A DNA stretch of 60,000 nt. Origin: Polytrichum commune (Eukaryota; Streptophyta; Polytrichopsida; Polytrichales; Polytrichaceae). A program made the translations under genes and the position numbers. A model generated the notes under the pieces. That model saw only the letters and a list, made by a program, of their open reading frames with translations. It was not told the DNA's origin and made no database searches. The stretch lies in contig OX485804.1 in NCBI GenBank assembly GCA_950295325.1, positions 42,472,001-42,532,000 on the forward strand. Direction: 5' to 3'. This document shows, piece by piece, positions 12,491 through 24,093 of the stretch (positions are counted from its first letter, which is position 1; every line of letters starts with the position of its first letter).

Positions 12491-13680
12491 TCAGCTGCAA
12501 CCATTTGTCGTGGTGTCTTTTTGTCCCCAAAAACTAAATGGAGCCTCCCCTGTACCACAACCATTCCCAAACCCTAGTATTACTCTAATAAAACTCCAAC
12601 TCTTTCACTCATATTTCATTTTCAGCAAATATGAAGATGATAGTGCATGTAACGCAATCAATAAAACTTGGAATACATTTTCAGAAATATGTGGCAAGGA
12701 AAACTTCGTTTTGTTAGATGAATGCTCACCCAAGGTGGCACGGACTCCAAGCTTTATAGCAAGAGAAAGATCGAATGTGCCTGACGTCTCAAAAATTGCA
12801 ACCCACTGCAAAGGATCCTCAGACGATTGCTTCGTGCACCAACCCTTCAGGATCCCTTTGCCGAGTAAAAATAGAATTCACTACGTAGTTTTCTCTCTCT
12901 GGTTCTCCATAGGTTGGTAGAAATCAAAAGACACAAAAACTTGGTCACGTACCCTTTTTGACACAAAGCGATGAGTGCCAGCCATGAATGCAAACATGGC
13001 ATCTCCGACTTCCAGGTTATGTCTATCCAACATAAATTGCAGCACAGACTTATCAAAAGCAGGGGCATCTGCACAGAATTTTAACAAAAGTTGTCAACAA
13101 CCCAATTCTTCCTCCAACCCAGCTCACTTCGCTCTCTGGAAGAAGAGTGAAAAAAATGTAAAAAAAATTCAATCCACAGATCTCATAGGGGTTGCAAAGG
13201 AGCTCTACTTTAACTTTCATCACAGCTTTCATTGCAACTGTTTGAGGACATGTTCTGTTACCCAGTCCATGGCAGATTCCATCACATCTTGCAACTTCAT
13301 CCCAAACACCACAAACAGTTTCGGAACATCCACCCCATCAACAAGCTCTTTGAACCCAAAACCACTCAATGTTAGTACTCTATTTGCTCAAAATGATGCA
13401 GTATGCTGCAATTGCAACCCTTCTTGGACATACAAACAGTTTCTGAATGACCCAACTTTCAACAATCTGGTGTAGAGCCCCCTTCTTTAAAAGGTTCCTA
13501 AAAGGATGAGAGTGACAGTATAAAAACGTTGAAATGATAGAGTTGCTGAAATTATAAAGCATGCCCTAGTATTGATGTGCTTCTTCGTTGATGAATTCTT
13601 CGGATTGTCTTCCACAATTTTAAACAAACTCCAAACAACACAATGACTGTGCAGTAGCTGCAAAAGTACCAAAACCCATT
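12491..13680 (-). CDS. Unidentified multi-exon gene with a paralogous tail at 36.1-36.4 kb
   Basis: The last three exons join cleanly on the minus strand: a block near 13054-12940 (NLEVGDAMFAFMAGTHRF), a block near 12830-12760 (IFETSGTFDLSLAIKLGV) and a final exon ending in a stop at 12493-12491 (EAPFSFWGQKDTTTNGC). Further open blocks upstream at about 13660-13575, 13490-13390 and 13365-13260 (VDVPKLFVVFGMKLQDVMES) look like exons of the same gene, but I could not fix all junctions in phase. The family is unknown to me. The last two exons and the intron between them have a clear inverted copy at 36.09-36.49 kb. It lies immediately downstream of the PttA-like gene on the same strand. Confidence 0.4.
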
Positions 13681-13867
13681 TTATTTATCATATCCCTTCC
13701 AGACAACTAGTTGAAAACTTTTAATACAGTGCTAACCAATCCCATATACAAAACAAAGGAACTAGTATACATTGGACTCCATCGATGTGGTAATATGCTC
13801 TATCTACAACCTCTAGACATTTACAAATTTACGTATTATACACAAAGACGTTACGGTATCTTGGGGC

Positions 13868-15125
13868 CTATGGAATGTCGTCATCGGATGATTCCGTATC
13901 CGTTTCTTTTCTCATGCAGTCCTCCTCACCGAACTCTTCAAAAAAATTCTTCACTCCTACATATTTTGCTCGGGCAATCTGGTCAGCAGAAGGAACAACC
14001 CCAAACTTTTCCACCTGAACAACAACACAAAATAAGAACATGAAAAATGTACTGAACCAATCTACACTATAAAATTAATCTAACTATTTAGTTCGCAAAC
14101 AAAAAACTTACAAATATTTTGGCAAATGAGCGTTTGCCCCCACTCCCCAGTTTCGCCCGTGGAAACTTTCTCCTCCTTGCAGCATTCACCTGTTGGGCAT
14201 TCCAATTCGGATTTGTTCGGTGATCTCGAGCCTCCTTCATAAAAAAAACCCATGATTTGGTACTACAATCAATGGGACGTTCATCTGCATGAAAACAATT
14301 TGTTGAGTTCCATTCCGACACACACATTTGGATACAAAATAAAACAACTATGTTATTAACTTCACCTCAAACAATCAATGTTGGTTTTTTACCTCCTGCC
14401 ATAGCAGCCTTCCGAAACTCAAATCTTTTTCTGCGTGTCATCTCCCCAATTTTCTTGACTACCTCACCGTAATCCCACGGACCAGGAAAATCTCGCATTA
14501 AGGCCTTCATAACCTCTGCCAATCCGTTGGATTTTTTTAAAGTGGGCCACGCGATGTGCACATCACTCAAATACAATTTTGTCAATCCCCTGATCCGGTT
14601 CTCAAAAGCCTTTTGCAGCTCTCCCACAAGCAAACCCCATTCATCCACCAACATTTTCGGTTTTTTGTAGGGAGATTTTTTTTTTGGGAGTGAATGTGTA
14701 AACCCAAAATTTTCTGGGATTCTTGGTGTTGGTCTTTCTGGGTTCACTCTTCTACCATCCATCACGTTTAAAGCCTCCCTTCTGTGTTCATCACCCACTT
14801 CCTCTTCCTGCAAAGTTCCATGTACGTTGCGAATTGGCACACTTCTAAACTGAGACTCGAAAATCCCTGTATTGGGGGGGGCCTGGTATCCCGATGGACA
14901 TGTACTACTTGGACTTTGAAGATCCTGGGTCTCCGAATTCCCAGGAGAAAGCCTTCCTATTCCATGTGCTCTCTGACTTGGTGTTGGCACGTTGACATCA
15001 AGATCACACAAAGGCTTGGAAATCCTTGTTCGAGGTGGAGGGATGGTGGTGTCTGTTGTCAATGTAGTTTGAACTGGCACATTACGATTGCCCTTACATT
15101 TCTTTTGCCGGGGTGTAGCCATCAT
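13868..15125 (-). CDS. PttA/Transposase_24-like protein of the CACTA element, 350 aa, three exons
   Basis: Exons 15125-14393, 14284-14112 and 14014-13868 join in phase across GT-AG introns with no internal stop. The second exon opens after TTTTCATGCAG and ends at GTAAGT; the third opens after TTGTTCAG. Residues 1-150 are Pro/Arg/Ser-rich and low in complexity; residues 150-244 are helical and basic. Residues 245-310 carry a Trp-x2-Phe start and end GSGGKRSFAKIF, which resembles the W..F...N..R...GS.SFA pattern of plant Ptta/Transposase_24 domains. The tail is acidic. Such proteins are the second gene of En/Spm elements, thought to bind subterminal repeats. ATG-ATG at the start makes the exact initiator ambiguous by one codon. 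The fold assignment is from pattern only. Confidence 0.65.
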
Positions 15126-15886
15126 AGACCTCCTTCGGACTCAAAACATTTTTTTTTGTATAGCGAATCCTTTAATTGCATTCCCAAATCATGCAAAAAA
15201 TCCCATAAGTTAGTCCTTCATTAACACTTTTTGTACATCTCATATCATTTCTTGCTTGAACTCCGAGAAGCTCCCAAATCAACATAAATCATGAACCCCA
15301 AGGTGGCAACTACTCCAAATAATTACAAGGGACTCGTCCAAAAATTGCACAAAGGCTTAGATTATGTACACATAATCTTACATATAATCTGGATTATGGT
15401 TCAAATAATCTTGTTTCAATATTTCAAAATTTACAAAATTTGTTTACTTCTCTTTTGACCATATGATTCTCTAGTATCCATTCTTGGAACCACATCAAAC
15501 CACATACAACTCAAATTCAGGTGTCCTAATAAGAAAAGTAATTGAATGAGGGTTGTGTACCTTATATTGTCATAAAGCCAATGACTTCACAGTTAGAAGG
15601 TGTCTTCCACTTGACATTGCTTCTGAATATTTCACTCATGAGTAGCCTAAACCGTGTTGCACTTCTTCCCTAAACAAAACTTCTAAACCATCAAACCTGG
15701 CTTCTCCAACCACATTTAAGGATCAGTCGCAATTTCGAGGTCGCGAGATCGTACAAATTTTGCATACACCACCTCATCTTTCATTGTTCAACCGACTCTA
15801 CATCTTCACAAACGACTAAACAAAGGTGGTTGGTGGTGGTCAGTATCGTATCATACCTCAAAATATTACGGCCCCAACTACTGCAG

Positions 15887-16611
15887 ATACCGGATCTTTG
15901 AGTTGCGCTCCTCCTTGCCGCGGCATTCACAAACGAAGCCAGATTCCGTGGACAAGTTCATTCTCCACATGCAGAGTTGGATGTGCGTAAAGCTGCTAAC
16001 GCGACTTCAGCACGTGGTCGTACAAAAATCCCCCAATTTCCCCGGCGACTCTATAACTGCTGGTGTGCAGTGCTCATCATGACAGGCAAAAAACTAAGTA
16101 ACCATATGACCCCAGATTGTGACATCTGCCTGTGTGCTCTGTTCGGGGCCGGAAGCTGGAACGACCTCGAATTGTGACATGTGCCTGTGTTTCCTGTTCG
16201 GGGCCAGAAGCTAGAACGACCTCTAATTCGTGATGATGAGTTCAAATTTCAAGATGAAGGTGAGGCTCGTAATGTTGTGTGCACATTTGAATACCGGATA
16301 TTTTAGTTGCGCTCCTCCTTGCCTCGGCATTCACAAACGAAGCCAGATTCCGTGGACAAGTTCATTCTCCAGATGCAGAGTTGGATGTGCGTAGAGCTGC
16401 TAACGCGACTTGAGCAGGTGCTCGTGCAAAATTTCTCCAATTTCCCCAGCGACTCTATAACTCGTGGTGCGCTGTACTCATTGTGACAAGCAAAAAACTA
16501 AGTAACCATATGACCCCAGATTTTGACATCTGCCTGTGTGTTCTGTTCGGGGCCAGAAGCTAGAACGACCTCTAATTCGTGATGATGAGTTCAAATTTCA
16601 AGATGAAGGTG
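15887..16611. repeat. Direct duplication (~350/400-bp units) with an inner 57-bp duplication
   Basis: A unit beginning ATACCGGAT..TTTAGTTGCGCTCC at 15887 recurs at 16291. Both end with AATTCGTGATGATGAGTTC and AAATTTCAAGATGAAGGTGA. The first copy is longer because a segment of about 57 bp (GTGACAT.TGCCTGTGT to AACGACCTC) is itself duplicated. The units are more GC-rich than the surroundings and about 90 percent alike. They lie upstream of the PttA-like gene, so promoter repeats are possible; short plus-strand frames inside show no recognisable protein. Confidence 0.85.
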
Positions 16612-16615
16612 AAAC

Positions 16616-17104
16616 CTACCTCCCCCATTTGGCCATGCAATGCACGAAACAGAGAGCAAAAGAATGAGGAAAAAAACTGGAATCACGATGGCACCAAGAG
16701 CATGCGAGATTTGGAAATATCAGGAAAAAGAATCTGGTCGCACATGCGGTTGGAACAGATAGATGTGATGTGATGTGCAAAGCTGAAACCCTTAAAATGA
16801 GAGGAAGGAAGCACAGGATCGTATGCGGAGGCGGCCAGTTCGTGAGTGAAGCTTGATACTCCCCTTTCACTGTGCCTCCCCCTCCCAGCCTTTCCAGGAA
16901 GGTGGATCCTTTTAGGGGCAGCTGCCCCACAAAGAAATCAGGATTTTCTGGACCCGACCAAGTGGCGGCCCCGGCCAACTTCGAAAAAACCATTGCCCTT
17001 GCATTGTCAACGGCCACTTCACCACAAATCCCATGTTGAGTACACGAAACCTTCAAGGTCCGAAATCCAATATATGTGTTCACTTCCATTGAGTACATAA
17101 GCAA
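16616..17104 (-). CDS. Open frame of 162 codons, function unknown
   Basis: The frame is open from 17104 to 16616. Its first 85 residues look protein-like, with segments such as ARAMVFSKLAGAATWSGPE and FVGQLPLKGSTFLERLGGGG; the C-terminal half is Cys/Phe-rich and less convincing. A splice donor may cut the frame before the poor part. It lies upstream of the PttA-like gene on the same strand, so it could be a 5' exon of a longer transcript or a captured exon. No family recognised. Confidence 0.25.
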   Translation of the reverse strand: MLMYSMEVNTYIGFRTLKVSCTQHGICGEVAVDNARAMVFSKLAGAATWSGPENPDFFVGQLPLKGSTFLERLGGGGTVKGEYQASLTNWPPPHTILCFLPLILRVSALHITSHLSVPTACATRFFFLIFPNLACSWCHRDSSFFPHSFALCFVHCMAKWGR

Positions 17105-19046
17105 TTGACTGCAATCTCATTTTTGAAGTGAAATCGTCAATAAAGCATGTTGTTAACTTGGGAGCAGGAAATATTTCAAAATCCTCATTAGCACTGAGGT
17201 TATAAATTTTGTGACTTAACATTGAAAGGGTCTTTGCCATTATGAAATGGAACCATAATTAATTTTAAATATTTAGTGTGTTTATTTTCTAATTTTATAC
17301 TTGGTACCTTCTACTTTCACAAGGTTTTTATACACACTTGAACCAATGAAATGTACTTAAATGTAATTAAGTCTACATAACCGTATTGGAAGGTAATTTG
17401 GCGCAAGGTCGGCTAAGGATTCGTGGCACTCAAGTATAATCATCCGGATTAGGTCATTCATAACATTGGATGAGATCAACCCCTTTACAATGACCCTTGT
17501 GGTGTCAGCTCCTTCTCTCGTGGTGACCGAAAATACTTAAAAACCTCTAAAACCATCCCAACCTTATTTAAAGGGTGTTAGTAAATACAAAGTTTAGTTC
17601 ATCTAAAAATGAGTGTCTAGTGTAGAGCAAGTAGATGCACCATTTCTTGGCAACCCATCACTATTAGTCGGGTTATTTCTAAGAACAAGTGGGTGTATCA
17701 TGGGTTGCCAACCCATGCCTGCTCGTGTGGTTATTTGAAAAAAATTGGCATGACATTTTATTGAGCCATTTAAGGCTTTTTGCCCCCCCACCCTCTCATC
17801 TTTGTATGGACGGTTCTTCTCCAACATGTCGGGTTCTTCTCTCCCCTTTTCATTATTTCTCTTCTACTCTCACATTTGTCATATTCTGTCTCACATCACT
17901 CGCTTTGCAGTTAGATTCTATTCATTTTTTGGAGTATATCTTATCGTTTTTATTTTCATATTATCTTTCCAATTCAAAACAAATATACCTTATTCATAAT
18001 AGTCATCATTTTACATTTTCGAATATACGCCTATGAGTATATAAAAACAATACAAAACATCTCTAAATTAATAATATAAATTAACAATATAAATTTTTAT
18101 TATATATGACTGTAGAAATGTTCACATTTTTCATGTTTAATAATTATATCAAAAGTCATTTTCACGGCAAGTTACATAAACAAGGTCTTTTTTATAGCAT
18201 TATTTCATACCACCCTTGTTTTCTACGCATTGAATTACCCATACCCTTATCTATCCTTGCGAAATTGGGATCTAGATGAAGTGTGTCTTGGAAGTCCGTG
18301 ATACTGAACACCGACATACGATTCAAGAACACACAAAACTCGCAGGAAACATGCTCCGTCATAAGGTAGAGGGTGCTTAAACCAACACTTTAAGCCATTG
18401 CATACACATGTGGCCATGCCACGGGGAAAAAAAAATAGTGCATCATATTAGCATTTCAACCCAAATTGGCCTCAAAGAAAAAAAACATTTTTTTGATGAA
18501 AGTATAATATTCTATGAATTGTCAAAGTCAGAACTAGTAGCTTCTTAATTCCACTAGCTAGGCCGGGCAAGTAAAGTGAGGGAGAGACACGAGGACTACC
18601 TCATTTATTATATAACCTCAACCTCTACTAAATACATACTAGGCCTACTTTACACCGGGAACCGAGCTCATGCTCTCATGAAGCCCCACCATGCAAGGCC
18701 TTAAACCAACCCTTGTCTAATAATGAACCAATCCTAGTGGAGCGTGCCAAGATACCAACCTAGTGAGCCTACCAAGCGGGCCCTACACTTTAACCACTAT
18801 ACCTACATGACATATATTAATCTCCTTCGTATCATGAACCAACCCCTTTGACTTTGTGGGCCTACCCCCTTGGCAACAACCTTGTCCTTGGGTAACAACC
18901 TGCGTTTTCACCATCGCTTAATTACCAAGAAGTTAGTACAAAACACAATCAAGTTACTCCAAATGGTCATCACAACAACCCATTTAATTTTGCAATGAAT
19001 TTACACTTCCATTAAGTTAGATTGTCTTAAATAGTTAATTTTCTAA
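17105..19046. other. CACTA interior without a recognisable gene
   Basis: A short inverted pair GGCAACCCAT/ATGGGTTGCC lies near 17650-17712. The stretch 18560-18840 is more GC-rich and compositionally distinct (CCGGGAACCGAGCTCATGCT) and may be a decayed dispersed repeat. No coding frame is convincing. Confidence 0.45.
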
Positions 19047-19048
19047 TA

Positions 19049-19991
19049 CACCCTAACCTTGATAATGTCACACCTTCCGTTTCACCAAAAAATGTGGTAT
19101 AAACAAGGTGTGGCATAATGGATAATGTCACATTTTGTGCATAATGTGATATTATCACAAAAATATGTGGAAAATCTAAATAACATTACAATGTAAAAAA
19201 GAAAATAACAAATACAAGACTTCAATGTTTTTTAATGTAAAATCTAATTCAAAATTGTGAATAACAATAAGTGCACATCATAATGTGTCATTGAGATTAG
19301 GTAAAGACCTCTCACTACACTAAATAGGTATATTAGTGATAGATGAAGATTAGTGTTAGAGCCAATAGTTACCCAAAACACTAAATGTCAATTGAAAGTA
19401 CAATTAGTGTTGATAAAGTACACTTTATTTTGCATTGTCAAAGTTGAGTTCCCTTAAGTTTAAATGTTGTAATATCAAATTCCTAGCATATTACATTTTC
19501 TTTGAGGCTCTCATATTATATCTCCAATTCTTCATTTGAAGATTTACAAATAATGTCATCTAACACTAAATGCACTTTTGTAAATATTCAAAATTACTAA
19601 TTGGTACAGATAGTATTAGAGTTGACATTTAGTGTTCTAACACTATGAAGACAATTGACAAATAGCGTTTTCGTTGACTATTAGTGCTTCCAACACTAAT
19701 CTACCTATTTAGTGTAGAAACAAAGAAGCTTCTAATGTCATATTGATTTGCCGAAAGGTAGGTGAAGATGGCGACGTCATCCATAGAATTTGTTGTCCAT
19801 CCGGTCTTTTTCATCCATATTACTTGTTATTATCACACTTACACTACAAATTTTGGAAAAATTAGTGACATTATCAAGGGTGATAGGGATAATAACGAGG
19901 GAATTTTACACTATGGAAATCGGTTTCAAACTTTTAGGTGACAATATCAAGGTGTTCTATTAACAAGGGTGGCATTATCGAGATTAGGGTG
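19049..19991. mobile_element. TA-flanked nonautonomous element, TIR CACCCTAA..CT.GATAATG
   Basis: The left end CACCCTAACCTTGATAATG and the right end read inward, CACCCTAATCTCGATAATG, form inverted repeats of about 28 bp. TA lies outside both (19047-19048 and 19992-19993), the duplication of Tc1/mariner and pogo elements. The interior is studded with (T)GATAATGTCAC and GACATTATCAAGG motifs in both orientations, probably transposase-binding sites. A second MITE (19318-19714) is inserted within it. The pogo-like transposase gene begins 228 bp to the right; whether it is the source of mobility is inference. Confidence 0.7.
19318..19714. mobile_element. 397-bp TA-flanked MITE nested in the 19049-19991 element
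   Basis: The left end CACTAAATAGGTATATTAGTG and the right end read inward, CACTAAATAGGTAGATTAGT, match almost perfectly over 21 bp. TA flanks both sides (19316-19317, 19715-19716). The interior repeats AACACTAA and TTAGTGTT words on both strands. A 2-bp TA duplication favours a Tc1/mariner-like origin, though the CACTA start means a CACTA origin should be considered. It is the youngest layer at this point. Confidence 0.8.
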
Positions 19992-20218
19992 TAGTCATTT
20001 TTATTATAATTGTCTAAAATAAAATTATGAAAGAATATACAAGTTAATCTAGCATACCTTCTTTTGTAGTTTAGCAAGACGTAAATTTTAACAAAGTGCA
20101 CATAAAGGTTGAAAATCATACCTTGACTATCGGAGATAGAATTTTCACCGCCCACGTTGGTAATTTAACCAAGGAGATGGTTGTTTGGAGTGTGTTGGGC
20201 CATAGGTGGTAACGATGA

Positions 20219-22289
20219 TCATGTTGCTAGCCACTCTCTACGAGGGGCTCCAGGGTAATGCACCCAAATAGGCTCTTGCAATGGGCATAATTTTTCACTG
20301 GGTATTCCTTTTTTTTTCATAGCCCTCCTCCACATGCTCATTTTTTGGTTCAACTGAAACAATGGATGTATTGTACCACAACATGGGGCCCGGTAGGCCC
20401 CCCTACCAAGAGGTGCATTAGCCTTTATTGCCTCATGCAATTTTACCCCAACTTCAGTGCATCGTTTAACTGGCCACATTACTCCATATTCTTCCGCACG
20501 TTCTTCGGCCCTAACCTTCTTCTCCTCTGCCTTTTGTCTTTTTTCTTGTGCCTTTCGACTTTTATTAATCTCAAGGTCAGCTTTTCTTTTCTCTTTTTCT
20601 CTTGCTACCTCCTCACGTCTCTCTTGCTCCTGTTCTAAAGCAGTAATGTAATTATCACTAGTCATAATTATAGACTTTGAATAATCTATAAGCGGAGTGC
20701 TACGATTCCGTCGAGGAATCACCACTGTTTGTGGAAGGGCCAAAATCGAAGTTAACCTTAATGCTGCGTTCACGTCAACTCCATCCAACTCTTGTGAAAT
20801 CATATTTACCTCGTCGGTAATTTGCGCCCCCATCTCTACCCCCTCGTGTACTGTATGCATTGTCTCTCCCTCATCATCTCTCACTGCCACCATATACTGA
20901 TTTCCACTTCCTTGAGTTTCACGTACCCTTTCTCCGAGCACCTCCTCCACATACTCATCATCTACCTCTTCTTCATCAACCACATCCGGAGTATTTACAA
21001 ACACTTTGCTGGGCCCCATCTTGTCATCCATGGCTGTCCGATTTAAAGGCCAAATACCAGTCGCGCTAAATCTTTTTTTAATAATTGTTGGAGTCATGGC
21101 CTTTTTCAAGGCCAATGACACCCATTGGGCTAGGTCCTCCTTTGCTGCACCCTTACCCTTGTTTCTAATGGTCCAAAAATCCCGATATTTTCTAAAGGCC
21201 GTTTTGAACGGTTTGAAAATACTAAAATCCAAAGGTTGTGTAGCATGAGATGTGTGGCTAGGAATGGTAAGAAGGTCTACACCTACTTTTCGGGCCGCAT
21301 GCGCAACATCTATAGTAACATGGGAGTTGTGCCCATCCATTATCAGTAAATGACAATTCTCGGTAGAAATGCCATACATTATACCAACGTGGTGTAAAAA
21401 GTGGTTAATCCACTCGTTGAATAATGTTCCTGTCATCCATGTTTTTTTTTTGCACAGCCATATAAGCTCCCTCCTCACACCTAATTATAAAATTCCGCCT
21501 AAATGACCTACCCTTGAATATATAAAAATTAGGAATACTAGAACCGGAAGCATTGATGCATGACAATACTGACAACCTTTCTCTCTCATCGGGAGTGACA
21601 GTATGTACACTCCGTATTCCCTTTTTAGCCAAAACACGTCCCCCGCCATTCCTCCCCGCCTGGGCCCCGGACTCATCACAGTTCCAAATGTGAGTTTCCG
21701 GATATTTGTGTCTTGTGTACATATCCTGTAAATTATCATACAAAGATGCAACATTCTCAGGGCATAAATCCTTTGCCCTGGACTGCTCCAATCCTTGCGC
21801 TACTCTAAGTGTCAAAGTCGGATTCCGTGCTTTGAACCACTTTACCCACCCTGGACCGGGAATGCCATTGGTAAAAGGTGTATCACGATCTTGGGTGATT
21901 TCAGCCACCTTCAATCGGCATTGACTTAAGGTAATCGGATGACCTAGTGTTTGCATTTTGAAAATCCAGTTTACTAGTTCATTCTCCTCCTCAGATGATA
22001 ACACCCCCGATTTGCCACGTTTTCTATTTAATGTTTTCCCGAAAACATGGTCACGTAAAGACGTTGTGGGAATTCCATAAAGTCTAGCCACTGTTTTAAT
22101 AGGAGCACTATCATCAATGCAATTTGACTCTTGCAAAATAAACATATCATTTTTATCGTCCATAATCCAAAAATTAACATTTTTTACCTTATGAGTATGT
22201 CGTTTCCACATACTTCGTAAAAATATAAGCTTAATGTTTCGAATGTTCTTCAAAAGAAGAGTATCATCTTTACGCATTAGATGGTCCAT
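20219..22289 (-). pseudogene. Pogo/Tigger-like transposase with one frameshift
   Basis: Two overlapping minus-strand frames form one protein. The 5' frame (22289-21405) has a Psq-type helix-turn-helix (VARLYGIPTTSLRDHV), a CENP-B/Tigger-type DNA-binding region (SSEEENELVNWIFKMQ to PGPGWVKWFKARNP) and the first catalytic Asp in WNCDESG. The 3' frame (21478-20219) has the second Asp in LLIMDGHNSH and the third in TQPLDFSIFKPFK, completing a DDD triad of the DDE_1 family, then a Lys/Glu-rich coiled coil and a C-terminal tail ending at TGA 20219-20221. The two parts are separated by a run of ten A (plus strand T, about 21442-21451); one base out of frame there breaks the gene. Apart from that the frame is intact, so the decay is recent, or the run is a sequencing or assembly error. 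Confidence 0.85.
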
Positions 22290-24058
22290 CCGTGATCAAT
22301 CTGCGAACACTTGGTGATGGTCATCATATATTTGACGATCATTAAGGTCAGATTTCAACCTAATGTCAATATAGGTCTTCAATGAATCCGACCATCGTTT
22401 AGCGATAACAGAAGGGCGTGACAAAGAATTTGGACTTTTCACGCCATGTGCCGGTGCTCTATCGCTTCAGATGTGTTTTTCATGAAAATAAGCTATCTCC
22501 ACCGTAATTCGGGCTTAGCCAAAATCTTGATAAAATATCGTGCAAGACATCATCGTTTATGATTTTGTCTCATCTTCTTCTTCTCTCTATGATCTTATGG
22601 TCCATAAGGATAACGATATTTGATCCAATAAGTGTAAATGTTAGTATATCATAATACCGCAAAATAATAAACTAACTATATCTTATTCAAAATACATATG
22701 CAAGGCGGAAAACGTACATGATGTGTCCAAGACTTTATGTGGATGAAATTTGCTTTTAGAGCATTACATTTTGTGATAATACAAGAACCTTCCGAATTTT
22801 ATGAATAGTCCGGAAAATTTTCATGCCTTACTCACTAATTTTTTTTCTTCATTTTGGAAGTCATCCAAACGATGTAGTGGGATGCGACCTATCCTACAAG
22901 GTCGTATTCCGCGAGTTTATTTTGCCCATTGCAAGTGACGATGGTTGAAAGTTCCTGCATGAGGCAATTGTATGACCATAGAATTAGCCATAATTTAAAC
23001 GATATCCTACCTTCAACAAATCATACATGTCACCCATGAATTTCATAAGCTATGATACCTTATCGAACGACTTATCCATATTAAAACTTAACAAATATAA
23101 TCTTATGTAATACAATAATAAAAATAGATTTATTTACTATATTATTAATTAACTATATTATTGATATATAATCTTATGCAATAAAATAATAAAAATATAT
23201 TTATTGACTAGAATATTAATTAACTATATCATTGATATATAATTTATTGTTTAAAAATCATAAATAAATCTTTAAACCAATATTTGTATAAGTACAAATT
23301 TACATTATAAATATACCTTATCAAATGACATCATATCATAACTTAAAAGTAAAGTACAGAGATAAAACATACCTTGGAAATACTACAAAAAAAACCTTAC
23401 CAACCCTAAAATGAAGTTTATATAGTTGACACATTGGATGAATGAAAAAATGATTGGTAGATTAGATGTGAAAACATAATATTCATTGTCCTAACCCTAA
23501 ATCCTAGACCTAGGCAGTATGCATGTACATTATATCAAAAGAATTATAAGAATTATAATAGATTAATATTTTTAAATCTTAAGATTTAAACTTTACCCTA
23601 AAGTAAAATATAAATGTATAGATACTAATGTTGAACATGAATGGATTGTCAAAATCTAGAAAGACACTTGGGGTTAAGATTTGAAAATGCTTCTAATTGA
23701 TTTATTATATCTAAATTTGAATTTGATTTTATAACTTTATTAAAATATATCACACGAAATAAATTTATATAATATAATATAATATAATAAGATAATAAAA
23801 ATATATTATTTATTTAAACTTACATAAATAACTAAGATGTCTAACATTTTATAAACCCAGGGAAAATATTTAAAATATTGGAAATGAATAGTAAATTAAT
23901 GAAATATAATAACATAATTATTCTTGAGCACAACTTAACAAGATTTGTTTAAGGATATAGGCACAAGTGCATTGCAATCTTCGTGGGCATCGCAACCCAT
24001 AAGGGCATAGACCAAGCATGGCAACTCATAGCATTCTTCCGACATTCTCAATCTAAAC

Positions 24059-24093
<35 letters not shown>

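Noticed and set aside
18560-18840. Possible SINE or LTR fragment
   Set aside because: GTGGTTAA- and GGTTCCC-like words occur on the minus strand but their spacing is wrong for pol III boxes, and no ends or duplication were found.
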